From Meconema thalassinum (taxonomy: Eukaryota > Arthropoda > Insecta > Orthoptera > Tettigoniidae): 64,000 nucleotides of DNA. Where the stretch lies: positions 368,639,387 to 368,703,386 of the forward strand of contig OX336388.2 of the NCBI GenBank assembly GCA_946902985.2, written 5' to 3'. The notes below the pieces were generated by a model. That model worked only from the letters and a program-made list of their open reading frames with translations. It was not told the DNA's origin and did no database searches. A program made the translations under genes and the position numbers. Positions 36,801 through 47,220 of the stretch are shown piece after piece; the first letter of the stretch is position 1; each line of letters starts with the position of its first letter.

Positions 36801-37129
36801 CTGATATCTAAAAATCCTCATATCTCTTGAATCCCTGGTCCGATTTACTTGATACTAATTGCATTCTCTTTCATTTGGCCGTGCCCGTAATCTGATCCCA
36901 GTCTCAAGTCTCTGCTCCATAGTTAACTATTTAATCAATAAATAGTCTCCACCTCTGCTGTTACTCGCTACGTCATTTACCATCCAACTATCGGTAATTT
37001 CCTTCGAAAGGCTTCGAGAAGCAATGTAGCGCGATATTCAAATATCCGAACTTTCAAAAGCTGCTACAGCCTTTCCCTTGATATCTAGGTGTCTGAAACT
37101 TGGAATACCCATTCCTAGATTTGGGCACA
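33802..37129 (-). repeat. LTR 4 (5' LTR of unit 3)
   Basis: 3,328 bp, TGTGCCC...GGGCACA, outermost upstream LTR of the array. Diagnostic bases are T at 35941 and C at 36886. It also has two private changes near 36076 and 36164. Confidence 0.92.
36765..36771 (-). promoter_or_regulatory. TATA box in LTR 4
   Basis: Same GTATAAAAGC site, positioned to drive unit 3. Being outermost upstream, it could also start read-through transcripts across the array. Confidence 0.6.
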
Positions 37130-37133
37130 GTAT
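37130..37133. repeat. LTR-array target-site duplication, right
   Basis: GTAT, matching 13454-13457. Counting one copy only, the LINE reading frame is continuous across the site. Confidence 0.75.
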
Positions 37134-37845
37134 GGCCTGAAAATCAGTATAGAGAAAAGCAAGACCATGGTGATGACAAGAGGGGAAAGACAAGGAAAGG
37201 GCACTGAAAATTGGAAGTCAGAGTTTGGAAATTGTGGACACGTTCAAATACCTAGGAAGTGAATTGATGCAAACTGGTAGGTTGGACATGGAGATTGGCA
37301 GGAGGGTACAGCAGAGCAATGCATTCTATCAAAGTGTAAGAAAACTTGTTTGGGATAAGGAAGTACCAAGGAAAAGCAAGGAGGTAATGTATAAAATGTA
37401 GTATGTACCCATATTAACTTATGCAGCTGAGACTTGGACCCTGACGAGGAGGCACGAGAGTAGAATCCAAGCCAGTGAAATGAAATTCCTAAGAAGTATG
37501 ATAGGTAAGACAAGGAAAGACAGAGTGAGGAATGAAGATGTTAGGAAGGAAGTTGGGAGGGGAAAACTAAATGAGAGAATTGAGAAGAATAAACTAAGGT
37601 GGTTTGGACATGTAAAGAGGATGGAGGAAAATAGGATACCAAGACAGATGCTGGAGGCCAAGTGCAAGGGTAAGAGAGCAAGGGGAAGACCTAGAACATG
37701 GTGGATCGATTCAGTGAAGAACAGCGTGAGAAAAAGAAATCTGGACTGGGACAAGATCGTGGAAGAAGAATTGTGGAAGGAAAGAGGAAAGTGGAGAAGT
37801 GCCATAAATACCCCGACCCGACAGGAGCTGGATAAGGGGAAATGA
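37134..37845 (+). pseudogene. LINE ORF2, C-terminal segment after the LTR array
   Basis: Directly after the array's right-hand GTAT the LINE continues in phase with its 5' half: GLKISIEKSKTMVMTRG is the expected sequence after FADD. A frameshift follows near 37200, then FKYLGSEL, a stop at about 37399, and finally a 121-codon stretch from 37480. The last stretch contains LRWFGHVKRM, GRPRTWWIDSVKN and a basic tail ending at 37843-37845. These are the standard post-RT signatures of RTE-like elements. The mutations predate or are independent of the LTR insertion. Confidence 0.85.
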
Positions 37846-37871
37846 TGGTGATGATGATGATGATGATGATA
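37843..37871 (+). repeat. (TGA)n tail of the LINE
   Basis: A run of TGATGG/TGATGATGA directly after the ORF2 stop marks the LINE 3' end. RTE-type elements commonly end in such short tandem repeats rather than poly(A). Confidence 0.8.
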
Positions 37872-37896
37872 TTAGGGTAACAAAAATAGAGACAGC

Positions 37897-38160
37897 ATTT
37901 ATTAACAGTTGGCAAACCTGGTTGCTCTTAAGAATACGCATAGTCATATCTGTTATGGTACACATAGCACATACAAAATTTGGTAGAAATCCAAATCATA
38001 GTATAGGAGTTACATGTATTTAAATTTGGACCTCTCAGCTGGCTTAGAATCATGTTGGTAGCACTGACGTATATAAGTTACTCCAAATTAATATAGAATG
38101 TCAGGTACTATACGTGAGCATAGTTTAAAGATGTCGGCTTGCATAATTTCTGTTATATAT
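37897..38160 (+). repeat. hAT internal repeat, right unit 1
   Basis: Shares CAGTTGGCA, ACAAAATTTGG, TTAGAATCATGTTGG, GCACTGACGTATAT and GGCTTGCAT with the unit at 10346-10748, with diverged spacing. Confidence 0.65.
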
Positions 38161-38188
38161 TGGTATTTGAATAATATAAATTGAGAGC

Positions 38189-38530
38189 ATTTATTAACAG
38201 TTGGCAGCCCTCGGGGCTCTTAAAAATACGCTCAGTTATATATGTTTATGTACACAAAGCACATACGAAATTTGGTTGAATTCCAATTGATAGTGTAGAA
38301 GTTATATGCATTTACACTGAAATAGTATTATCTATACGTGTGCTCTCATTCATACCTTCCATGATATCCAACATGGAGCTCAAATTTCAATTGAGATTTT
38401 TCAGCAGTCGGTAGCACTGACATCATTTTCAAATACGGCATTGAGATATTCGGGTATAGATATTTACTCCTACCAAATTTTGTTTCGATTGCTTCGGCCG
38501 TTTAGGAGTTGATAGGCTAAAAATAGTATT
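38189..38530 (+). repeat. hAT internal repeat, right unit 2
   Basis: Begins CAGTTGGCAGCCCT like the left unit. It diverges in its second half, which contains CTACCAAATTTTG and GGCCGTTTAGGAG, a module also seen in the other repeat families of this window. Confidence 0.55.
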
Positions 38531-38583
38531 GTAATATCAGCGGATTGGGATAACAAACGTGCGGATGCGGATAACGTTTTGTT

Positions 38584-38601
38584 TATCCGCACCGGGCTCT
38601 A
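38584..38601 (-). repeat. hAT right terminal inverted repeat
   Basis: Reads inward as TAGAGCCCGGTGCGGATA on the minus strand. Short GCGGATA or TATCCGC words cluster just inside (38540-38590), mirroring the left side. Such subterminal words are typical transposase-binding sites in hAT elements. Confidence 0.7.
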
Positions 38602-38609
38602 GTTATAAA
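38602..38609. repeat. hAT target-site duplication, right copy
   Basis: GTTATAAA, identical to 9659-9666. Confidence 0.8.
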
Positions 38610-39124
38610 GTAACACATAGTTGCTGGTCGCACAATACCACGTATCTGACATTCCTCCTCATTTCCGAAGTTTTCCTTATGTTTAGTTACACCTCCCTAC
38701 CGTATGGTGATGTGCCATCCAACAGGACAATTCACGTTAGGTTCATATTCCTGTATTTGTGTGCTTAAAGAAAAATGAGCTTTAACTCCACTATACTTCA
38801 CAAAAGTAGAGGAGACTTTGGTAACTACGGAGTATGGCTAATTCCGCAGTACTATCTTCTGCAGAGATACTTCGGTGCAAGAGACGGGTCCATCTCGCCA
38901 GTTGTGTTGATACAATTATTTAACTTCTCTTTGGATTTCAAAACGAGATATGCTACCACGTGGTGGTAAAGTCGAGAAACCCTGTGTTTGTGAATTATTT
39001 ATAAAATCTCATGTTTTTTTGTGTTTCGTTTACGTAATAGTGGTAGTAATGAAGCATATTCTCAGACTTACCATATTGTAGATTTAGACAAGGTATCGAG
39101 GATTTAGCACTAGTACCATTAGTA
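38610..39124. other. Unassigned interval right of the hAT
   Basis: This flanking DNA resumes after the hAT duplication. Two 60-70-codon plus frames are present without motifs. No element is recognised. Confidence 0.35.
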
Positions 39125-39129
39125 TTTTG

Positions 39130-39577
39130 TTTTTTGTTTGAATCTTCAGTCCTTTGACTGGTGTGATGCAGCTTTCCACACCTCCCTGTCCTGAGCTAAT
39201 CGTTTCATCTCTACATAGCTATCACACCATACATCCGAAGCAATCTGTTCAACATATTCTAACCTTGGTGTACCCCTACAGTTCTTGTCCTCGACCCTTC
39301 CTTCCATAACTAAGCTTGCTATTCCTGGATGTCTTAGCTGTGTCCTACCAACCTATCCCTTCTCTTCATTAGCAGTCGCCAGAAACATCTCTCCTGTCCC
39401 ACTCGTCTTAATACATCTTCATTTCTTACCCTATCTACCTGTCTGATCATCATTCTCCTGTAACACCACATTTTAAACGCTTCAATTCTCCTCTTCTCTG
39501 CTGCATCAATTGTCCAAGTTCACTTCCATATAGTGGCACGCTCCAGACAAAGGCTTTCAAAACTGACTTCCTAATAA
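39130..39577 (-). pseudogene. LINE ORF2 3' fragment
   Basis: Read on the minus strand, about 39577 to 39340 encodes decayed reverse transcriptase C-terminal sequence. It includes KAFVWSVPLYGSE, a segment equivalent to FEMWCYRRMM, and VDRVRNEDVLRRVGQE, typical of RTE-like LINE ORF2 after the polymerase core. Several frameshifts are needed, so it is a pseudogene. The remainder to 39130 is the 3' non-coding end. Confidence 0.65.
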
Positions 39578-39756
39578 CTAAATATCTATAAAGTTACTAA
39601 ATTAAAATTTCTTCGAATGTCTTAACAATTGATTTAAACAACACACGCCAGATGAAATTTTAAGAGTTAATTTTCAGTTATTTGTTGGAAACCTTTCCCT
39701 TTATTTATCTTGTTTACAATCAACCCCATATATTGTGGATTTAGTCGTGTATTCAT

Positions 39757-40185
39757 TTATGCACGGTCCACCTCGTGATGTAGCGTATAGCCTTCTGGGC
39801 GGTCATCACGTAGGTCCTGGTTCGATTCCCGGCTTTACCAAGAAATTTAATTCTGGTCTGAGGCCTGGATCGGGGTATACTAAGCCTCGCGAGCTAAAAC
39901 TAAGAAGAGGTGGGTTCCATTCCCAATCAGCCACCTTGGATGTGGTTTTCCCTGGTATCTCACTTCTACTCCAGTCCTTCTCTTTCGGGCAAATGCCGGG
40001 ATGGTGCCCAACATATGGCCACGGCCGCTTCCTTCCCAAGCCTAACCTGAAATTACGAATAGTCACACTACTACAGACACTATGATTACACAGATTATAA
40101 TCAGTGTAATTGTGGTGTCTGACAATTATCAGACAAAATCCAAGTACACGAAGATAAATGCCCACGATGTCCAGGCCCGTCAAAT
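39757..40185 (+). mobile_element. tRNA-derived SINE (plus strand)
   Basis: The head has an A-box-like TGTAGCGTATAGCC and a clear B box GGTTCGATTCCCGGC (about 39820-39834). The body has GTTTTCCCTGGTATCTCAC, GGGATGGTGCCCA and GGCCACGGCCGCTTCC, shared with the minus-strand SINE at 8084-8527. The tail contains ATCAGACAAAATCC and a CACGATGTCCAGGCCCG segment like the tails of other SINEs here. The plus and minus frames across it are not genes. Confidence 0.75.
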
Positions 40186-40521
40186 TAAACTATTGTTATG
40201 CACTCCAACAGTAGGGTATATTTAACGTTAATTTTCCTCTAGGTTAATACACAGGAAAATAAACCTAACATTAATTGCTCTGTTGGACGTTACATCCACA
40301 CTCGGCTAGGAGACGACCAATCATAAGGAGAATAATGGAAAAGAAGACCATTGTCAGATACGCGGTATTCCAAGTTCAGCGATGGCATGCAGTGCTACCA
40401 ACTTGCACAAAAGGAACAAATAGTTCCGTGAGTCTATAATGTTTAAAATTCGCTTGACCGCCATGTTCGTTTTGTTCTTAATAGGTTTTTAAAAGTCACA
40501 TATATTTTGTTTTTCGTGTGG

Positions 40522-40742
40522 CTTCCTGAGAGACTGAGTGCAGGTCTTCCTAGTTGACGACCATGGACGATCTGCGCGTCGTAATGAGGATGAAGTGATG
40601 ATGAAGACGTCACATACACCCAGTCCCCAGGCCACAGGAATTATGAGGGATTTTTAAGGCTCGTAAAAATTCCGACGACTTCGGAACCCGCGACCTTGGG
40701 CATAGAATCCCAGCTCGGTACCAATTACTCCACCGAAGCGAT
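40522..40742 (-). mobile_element. tRNA-derived SINE, further family (minus strand)
   Basis: Read on the minus strand from about 40742, the head has GGAGTAATTGGTACCGAG (A box) and GGTCGCGGGTTCCGAAG (B box). The body has GTGGCCTGGGGACTGGGTG, CTTCATCATCAC and CGACGCGCAG, a set of landmarks typical of one arthropod SINE type. Its 3' part is less certain. Confidence 0.6.
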
Positions 40743-40958
40743 ATTATTTCATTTTTATTCTGAGGAAACTCAAAACTTAGTTTTAAACGGTCTGTAGAAA
40801 GACTAATTAAAGCCACAAAGGTTTGAGTGAGTTTCATTATCGGAAGGTTTAACATCCACTTTAAGAAAAGAAAAAGAATGCCAAACATTCTTATAACGAT
40901 GGGAAATATGAGGGAAACGCTGCGGTTCAGCAAAAAGCAAGAACCAAAATTAAAATTA

Positions 40959-42271
40959 AACAAGATGTTCAGTAAAGAACATATAGCCTACTTTCTCCTA
41001 AATGCATGGGTATTGTTATAACTCTTTGTCCTTTTCAAGGAGTATAATTGAATGTTGGTTGTAGTAGCTTGTTGAAATACAACGTGCTATAGGGATATTA
41101 AATATGAATATGAGGTGCCCTTTGCTAGTGCTTCCTCTGTAAAAAAAAAAAAAAACCATTCAATTCGGTTTCACCGTGTTTGAATTGATATAGGGAATAT
41201 ATTTGCACACATACATGGCCGCTAACTGCAAACTATTGGGCTGATGACCTTGTAGTTCAGTAAAAAGATTCTTCCCACAAAAAGGTATGTTGTTGCAAAA
41301 TTTGGTAGAGATCATGATGATGATGATAATTGTTGTTTTAAGGGGCCTAACAGCTAGGTTATCGGCCCCTGTGGTAGAGATCAAATGATTAGTTTGGTCG
41401 TAATTTAATTTAAGCTTTTAACATTTGGGTGGCCGACATTCCGTTTCCGTCAAGATGGCGGCCATATAAAACATGACACTGAGGTGCCGTTTGCTAGTGC
41501 TACCTCTGTACCAAATGTTGTTCAATTCGGTTTCACCGTGTTTGAAAAGATAGGGGGAATCGATTTACACACATACTTGGCTGCCATCCACAAATTACTG
41601 GGCTGATGACCTTGTAGTTTGGTTGGAAAAAAATATACATAAAGGTATAATGTTGCAAAATTTGGTAGAGATCAGATGATTAGGTTGGTCGTAATTTGAT
41701 TCAATCTTTTAACATTTGGACGACCGCCATTACATTTTCGTCAAGATGCCGGCAATATAAAACATGACACTGGAGTGCTCTTTGCTAGTGCTACCTTTGT
41801 ATCAAATTTTGTTCAATTCGGTTTAATAGTGTTTGAATGGATAGGGGGAATCTATTTTCACACATACATGGCCGCCATCCACAAAGTACTGGTCTGATGA
41901 CCTTGTAGTTTAGTCAAAAGACGTTTCATATACAAATATATGTTATTGCAAAATTTGGTAGAGATCGGATGATTTGGTTAGTCGTAATTCGATTTAGGCT
42001 TTGAACATTTGGGTGACCGCCATTACGTTTCCATCAAGATGGCGGCGATATAAAACATGACACTGAGGTGCCTTTTGCTAGTTCTACCTCTGTACCAAAA
42101 ATCGTTTAATTCGGTTTCACCGTGTTCGAATTGATAGGCGGGGACAGACATTCAGAGTACACACACTCTCACACACACACACACTCAGACACACAGACAC
42201 ACAATTTTTGGCCCTGTGTAGATCTCGTAAGTCTACTTTCATTTTTTGCAAAAATCGATAGTAGGCTAAAA
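40959..42271 (+). mobile_element. Repeat-built element, family X, copy 1
   Basis: The element starts AACAAGATGTTC and carries AAAGAAC and AGCCTACTTTC. It continues with about 290-bp tandem units, each with TTTCCGTCAAGATGGCGGC-like sequence, GTGCTACCTCTGTACCAAA and GGTAGAGATC. It then has a (CA)n tract (about 42165-42200), GATCTCGTAAG and a terminal hairpin (CTACTTTC...GATAGTAG) followed by GCTAAAA. About three units are present, and the 57-bp retroposon at 41315 sits in the first. Tandem core, microsatellite and terminal hairpin resemble Helentron-related non-autonomous elements, but no autonomous relative is visible. Confidence 0.65.
41315..41371 (-). mobile_element. 57-bp tail-only retroposon
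   Basis: The insert is flanked by an exact 12-bp duplication TGGTAGAGATCA (41303-41314 and 41372-41383). Read on the minus strand it is CAGGGGCCGATAACC, then a loop, then GGCCCC, AACAACAAT, and a (TCA)n end. Sister X units lack it, which confirms the empty site. The GGGGCC/GGCCCC pair forms a hairpin. Confidence 0.75.
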
Positions 42272-42939
42272 GTGGATGATGATAGTTAAGATTTGAATTT
42301 TGAAAATTTGGAACATTGTTTCCAACAGAAAGGTGTGTTTACTTTGAAATGTACATAGAGTAATTATTTTATAAGATCTATGATAGGCACAGTCATACCC
42401 TTACAATCGTAATTGTTTTGGCGCCTTAAGCTGTATCTTCCCACCTAAAGCCATTTGACTTTGCTGGGATTCAATCCCAAATCGTAGGTACCGGTATAAA
42501 AGGTCTCAGCCAACAAAGTCATACAGCACGCAATAGGCTAACGAGACTATGTATCAGCATGTTAAACGAAAACCAAGAGTAAAAAAAACTAATGGCAAAA
42601 GATACAGTAATTGAACGCCATGGAATCTATTCTGTGTTTATCGTAATATGAAAACTGAGCTATACAGCAAAACAACGATTGAGGAAAATCTCTTAATCCT
42701 TCTCGTCAAAGTTATCGAAAGAGATTAAAAATACATTACATCTCTTTGTGTGACGCGCAGGCGAAAAACAAACGGATCCAATATATTTCTTCGGTACATC
42801 TAGCCATCCATTTGACATGAGCAAACATTTGCCCGCACAAACAGGATTCCCTCCTGTGAAATATTTTAATGGCTTTTTAAAAACAGTCCGTTACATATTC
42901 CCTGCATTTCTTATAATCGGCTTACAAAATTTACGCTTT

Positions 42940-42984
<45 letters not shown>

Positions 42985-43107
42985 GTAAAGGTTTTCAGCC
43001 TACTGTTTCCAAGAAACTTTTTCGGCGGTGAGGAGAAACATAACAACTCAAAAGCAATAATCTGAAGAAAGTAGGCCTATACATTACTAAGTTCTAGCCT
43101 ATAGTTT
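42272..43107. other. Unassigned interval with microsatellite and tRNA-like trace
   Basis: It contains an (AAT)n tract at 42941-42985. At about 42455-42515 a minus-strand tRNA-like trace shows TTGGCTGAGACC and GGGATTGAATCCCAGC, resembling the head of the SINE at 2515. Nothing else is recognised. Confidence 0.4.
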
Positions 43108-44808
43108 TTAGCCTATTTTCAATTTTGAAAAATAGGCTTATGAGATCACCTTTTGTCCGTGTGTGTGTGCGTGTGTGTGTATGTGTGTGAGGAGTGTGTG
43201 TGTGTGTGTGTCCCCTAATAACTTCTAAACGGATTTGTGCGATTTCTAATTTTATTGTAATTTTAAGCCTATTTTCAATTTTGAAAAAATAGGCTTATGA
43301 GATCACCTTTTGTCTGTGTGTGTGTGCGTGCGTGTGCGTGAGTGAGTGTGTGTGTGTGTGTGTGTGAGGTGTTTGTGTGTCCCCCCCTAATAAATTCTAA
43401 ACGGCTGGAGCCATTTCAATGAAACTCGGTAAGTTCATAGCACTATTCCGGACGACCCCGACCGTGCCCTTCAAAATTTTGTTATGTCTCACCAATCCAA
43501 CATGGCGGCTGTGCGAAATATTTCACCAGCATTCAATACCTCCGAAACAATTCCCGATATCACCCTGGAATTTTTTACGGTGATAAAAGGAACTACTAGA
43601 AGTTTACCTATGGGACGTTTGAATAACTGGTAACTACAAAACCAGCATGGCGGCCACGCGAATTTGCGACTTTTAAATAGACGTTTCTCGCGATTTAACC
43701 GACCAAACGCAATAAAACTTGGTACAGTATATGATTATACACATTGTAATGCACCGACATCTAACTTGGTTCAATTGTTTACATAACCACAAGATGGTGG
43801 ATGTGCGAAATTTTTCACCGGCATTCATTATCTCTGAAACTATTTGCGGTATCACCCTGAAATTTTGTACGGAGATAAAGGGCACTACTGGAAGTTCATC
43901 TGTAAGACTTTCAAAAACCTGGTAACTACAAAACGAACATGGCAGCCAAGCTAATTTGAAAATTTTAAATAGACATTTCTCGCGATTTAATGTTCCAACC
44001 GCAATGAAATCTGGTACAGGAAATGTTTATACACATTGTAATACACTGTTATCTAATTTAGTTCAATTGTTTACATAACCTCAAGATGGCGGCTTTGCGA
44101 ATTTTAAAATTAAGTATGTAGTTCTTGTGTCGTAATCATGCGATCGAAGTGAAAGTTTGAATAATGATCTCACGCAATAATTTTCCTTTAATGGCACATG
44201 ACTCTATGGCCTATACATTTAACAATCCAACATGGCGACCATCCCTTATATTTAGACGGCTCTGAATATCTACGAATCTATTATAGCAATCAAACTGATT
44301 TTTTTATGTTCATAGGGGCTATGAACTTAAGTTCACCTATAGGACTTATAACCTGGTGATCACAAGTACAACATGGCGGCGACGCGAAGTATAAATATTC
44401 ACATGGACATTTCTCGCAATTTAACCATCCGAGTGCAGTGAAACTTGGTACAGTAAATCCTTAAACGAATGTTAATCCACTGGCAACTTATTTATTTCAA
44501 TTGTTTCCAAAACCACAAGATGGCAGCTGTGCGAAATTTAAAAATCTCCTTGTTACTTATTGTGTCCTAATCATGCGATTGAAGTTTGAATGCTACACGT
44601 ACACAATAATCTTCATGTAACAGTGCATAACTCTAGGATCTACATATATAATATCCAACATGGCGACCATCCGAAATATTTAGTCGGTTCTCAATATCTA
44701 CGAATCTATTACAGCAATCAAACTGAAATTTTGTATGTAGATAGAGGCAATTAACATAAGTAGGATATATGAAAATAGGCTGTATAGTTCTTCACGGAAC
44801 TACTTGTT
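43108..44808 (-). mobile_element. Repeat-built element, family Y, copy 0
   Basis: At its left end lies a near-perfect hairpin (AGCCTATTTTC-AATTTT-GAAAAATAGGCT) followed by TTATGAGATCACC and a GT-rich tract. The hairpin and GT tract are repeated at about 43265. The body holds several units with AACATGGCGGC or CAAGATGGCGG and GATTTAAC. The right end is AATAGGCT, GTTCTTCACGGAAC, TACTTGTT. On the minus strand this is the same terminal order as family X: AACAAG end first, hairpin last. Confidence 0.65.
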
Positions 44809-44954
44809 TAAAATTGCATACATCACATTGTACTTCAGAAGAAGTCAAATTAAATCGGCAATAAGAATCAATCTGAACAGATCCGGAAGCTTACTGGTGC
44901 CATATACAGGGTGTTTCGAAAAAAGTCAAAACGAGAAGAAATGTTTTTATAAAC

Positions 44955-44958
44955 ATAT
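44955..44958. repeat. Solo-LTR target-site duplication, left
   Basis: ATAT, repeated at 45816-45819. The intact right TIR of the host mariner (CATATGTCCGG) shows the site with a single copy. Confidence 0.8.
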
Positions 44959-45278
44959 TGTTACGGCTGTGAGTTTGTTTCGTCGCCTCGCTGCGTGAGA
45001 CACAGCCGCCCTGGGCTATGCTCTGCCTCTGTGTGTTACCTGCGCCTTACGCAGCGGCGATGACAAAAGGGATGGTGTTACGAGAGCAGGGCTGTTCCAT
45101 TCCCTCTCGCGTGACTCACAGCCGCCTGAGGCTACCTCTGGTATCTGTCGGCCGGCTACTTACGCAGCGGGAACAAAGACATGGTCTGGAATGTACCCGG
45201 CGTACCTGGTGATGGAACTCTCGGGAGGAGCCGTGAACTCTCCTACTCTGGAAACGTCCATTGAGTCACCACCCTCCC

Positions 45279-45286
45279 TATATAAA
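45279..45286 (+). promoter_or_regulatory. TATA box of the solo LTR
   Basis: TATATAAA in CCCTATATAAAGCG, about 320 bp into the LTR, a normal place for a U3/R boundary promoter. Confidence 0.7.
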
Positions 45287-45720
45287 GCGACCTCACCAGC
45301 GAGGTTGGGACTGTGTTTTTGAGCTAGTGCGTGTTTTTACCTGTGTGACAGTAGTGTGGCGACGTGACGTGCGAAGTTACGAAACCCAAGTGAGGCTGAT
45401 TCTCCAGACAGCGAGACAGTGTGAATCATACGGAGGGACTGAGTTTTGAGGAGTGTGTACTTAACTCAGTGCGACAGAGATATTGTGGTGAATTGCGAAA
45501 CACAGTGGGCTGCTCCCTAGCCAGCGGACAGCGAAGCAGTGTGTAGTGGTGAGTGACTGGCTATCGTAAATAACTGTAGTTTGTGTACAAGGCAGAGTTG
45601 CAGGTATTAATAGCGAGGACAGTAGTGTGAACGTAGGCTAAGTGTGGAAGCTATAGTGACTAGTAGTGTCTTATGAAGTGAGATTCAGTGCTTATTGTGT
45701 GGTGTGTTTTCCTGGCCTGC

Positions 45721-45726
45721 AATAAA
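45721..45726 (+). terminator. Polyadenylation signal of the solo LTR
   Basis: AATAAA in GCAATAAAGC, followed downstream by a T/G-rich stretch (TTGTGTTGTG), as expected at the R/U5 boundary. Confidence 0.6.
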
Positions 45727-46082
45727 GCTAATATTTCGTTAAAGGAACAATTGTGTTGTGCTTTCACCCACCATAATCCAGTTAACGAACTTGCCACTAG
45801 GGGCAACACGTAACAATATGTCCGGAAACAAATACCTGTTGAGATATGAGCCATTTTACCGGTGTGGAGGAGCCGTTGTGTTCAGTGGTGTAGGCGTCCT
45901 TCCATTGAAGGACTTTGCATGAGTCGGATGTTCAGTCATAGTATGCGGTTTTACTGACAGTGCAGTGCGGTACCCGCACCAGACTGGTCGTCCCGTGCTG
46001 TGTGGACGACGTAAAGAGTGTGATGGAGTATTCCACGAGGGAAATGACAGACATGATTTTTGTTATGGATTAGCAAACGGTA

Positions 46083-46268
46083 GTAGCATGGCCTCTCCGT
46101 TCACCGGACCTTAATCCAATGGATTTCTGGCTATGGCGACATTTAAAGACATTGGTGAATGCCACACCCATCGACAATGTGCAGATGTTACAAGAGTGTG
46201 TAACCAATGAGTGGGCGCAAATCCGCGACCAGCCAGGCGTGATTGGATGGGGTCGAGATTCCTTGTGA
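46083..46268 (+). pseudogene. Tc1/mariner transposase, C-terminal remnant
   Basis: About 61 codons, ending in TGA at 46266-46268, read VAWPLRSPDLNPMDFWLW and then RHLKTLVNATPIDN. This is the conserved SPDLNPMDF-LW-LK segment that carries the last catalytic Asp of mariner-like DDE transposases, followed by helical C-terminal sequence. Upstream similarity is decayed across frames and the start is lost. It belongs to the mariner at 44907-46595. It differs in sequence from the remnant at 1865-2185, so two mariner families are present. Confidence 0.8.
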
Positions 46269-46599
46269 AGAAGAGCCAAAGCATGTGGTAACCATGTGGA
46301 CCATCACTTGTAACGTGCAGATGGTATCCGCGGACATCATCACAGCTTCTGGTTGGTGGTGTTGATGGATGTTTGACCAACGCGTGTTCTGTTAAAAGTG
46401 TGTGACAGTCGAGAGTTCATTAGAAGTAGCTGGTAGGAAGACGTCCATTGTCTGAAGTAAATACACAACACAAGTAAAATGGTTCTTATCTCAACAGATA
46501 TTTATTTCCGGACATATGGTTATAGGAACATATCTTCTCGTTTTGACCAATATCAACACCTGTTGCAATATCGGACACTTTTTTCGAAACAGCCTTTTT

Positions 46600-47220
46600 T
46601 TGGTTAGTGGAGGTAAGCATTTGTTATCCACTCTACTGTAGTGCCACTTTCAAAATCCGTTCACAACTCCTTTCTTCCTCGGCGGCTGTATACTCGTCAT
46701 TTTTACATACATTCAATAGCATTACTTTCCATTCAGTAATAAAAGAGCAAGGATTCTCATGGGATAATCAACCTCTACGTTAAAAATCCCTCAGTATGCC
46801 TTCCTTCGGAGGGGAAGTAAAGCCGGCGGTCCAATGTCATAGATTTATGGCATGTTAAAGAACCTTCCACTAATTGCACCTTTGTGAAGCTAAATTGGAT
46901 AGGTTAAGAATGTAAACAACGCTCTTGGGTTTCTACGTTCGTTGCCAAGAGCTGACCGCGGCGGCGTCTAGTAGCTAGGTTCTGAAATTGGTCTAGTAGT
47001 CGTTGACGGTGGTGCGTGGTGGCAAAAGTAGGAACTATTTGAAAAATTCTGAGTTGCAGTACTTAAATTAAAAAAAGCAGATAACACACACTAATACAGT
47101 CATCACAATTAACACCGGTTATCAGACAGATTCTACACACACCCAAAGTACACGGGGCCAAATGACCGCGTTGTCGCAGCCCCTAAACGTAAGAACCAAC
47201 CAACCAACCGACCTCTGCTT
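46600..47220 (+). repeat. SINE tail fragments in unassigned DNA
   Basis: At about 46795-46905 the phrase GGCATGTTAAAGAACC matches the body of the SINE at 9182-9542. At about 47110-47215 the phrases GGTTATCAGACAGATTC, CACACACCCAAAGTAC and GGGGCCAAATGACC, followed by CCCCTAAACG, match the common SINE tail. The (AACC)n words at 47195-47210 end that tail. Heads are missing. Confidence 0.5.

Larger units (their letters stand above)
13458..37129 (-). mobile_element. Tandem array of a Gypsy-class LTR retrotransposon
   Basis: Four LTRs and three internal regions alternate (LTR-internal-LTR-internal-LTR-internal-LTR), with unit periods of 6,780, 6,782 and 6,782 bp. Coding and TATA boxes run on the minus strand. 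The units are almost identical but carry private differences. No duplication is seen between units; only the outer borders carry GTAT. The family looks like long-LTR Gypsy elements such as Woot of Tribolium. The internal region here is gag-protease only, so the copies are non-autonomous. Confidence 0.9.
9667..38601. mobile_element. hAT-type DNA transposon carrying nested insertions
   Basis: The left end reads TAAAGCCTTGCGCAGATA. The right end, read inward on the minus strand, is TAGAGCCCGGTGCGGATA; 13 of 18 positions agree. Identical 8-bp sequences (GTTATAAA) abut both ends. Subtracting the LINE and the LTR array leaves about 1.8 kb of the element itself (roughly 9667-10770 and 37872-38601). 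No transposase motif is visible there, so this is probably a non-autonomous hAT. Its transposition is the oldest event in the nest. Confidence 0.75.
44959..45815 (+). mobile_element. Solo LTR, 857 bp
   Basis: It starts TGTTACGGC and ends CACGTAACA with 6-bp inverted ends TGTTAC/GTAACA, and is flanked by ATAT on both sides. It carries a TATA box (45279-45286) and an AATAAA (45721-45726), which fix the orientation as plus. No internal region adjoins it, so the element was reduced to one LTR by recombination between its two LTRs. Its sequence is unrelated to the 3.3-kb LTRs. The short frames inside are not genes. Confidence 0.85.
44907..46595 (+). mobile_element. Tc1/mariner-type transposon interrupted by a solo LTR
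   Basis: The inverted ends begin CAGGGTGTTTCGAAAAAAGT on the left and, read inward, AGGCTGTTTCGAAAAAAGT on the right. Both continue with CAAAACGAGAAG, CATATGTCCGGAAA and CTGTTGAGATA. The right copy has about 30 extra bases after the first motif. A TA precedes the left end. Inside is a decayed transposase. An 857-bp solo LTR is inserted in the left inverted repeat. Confidence 0.8.
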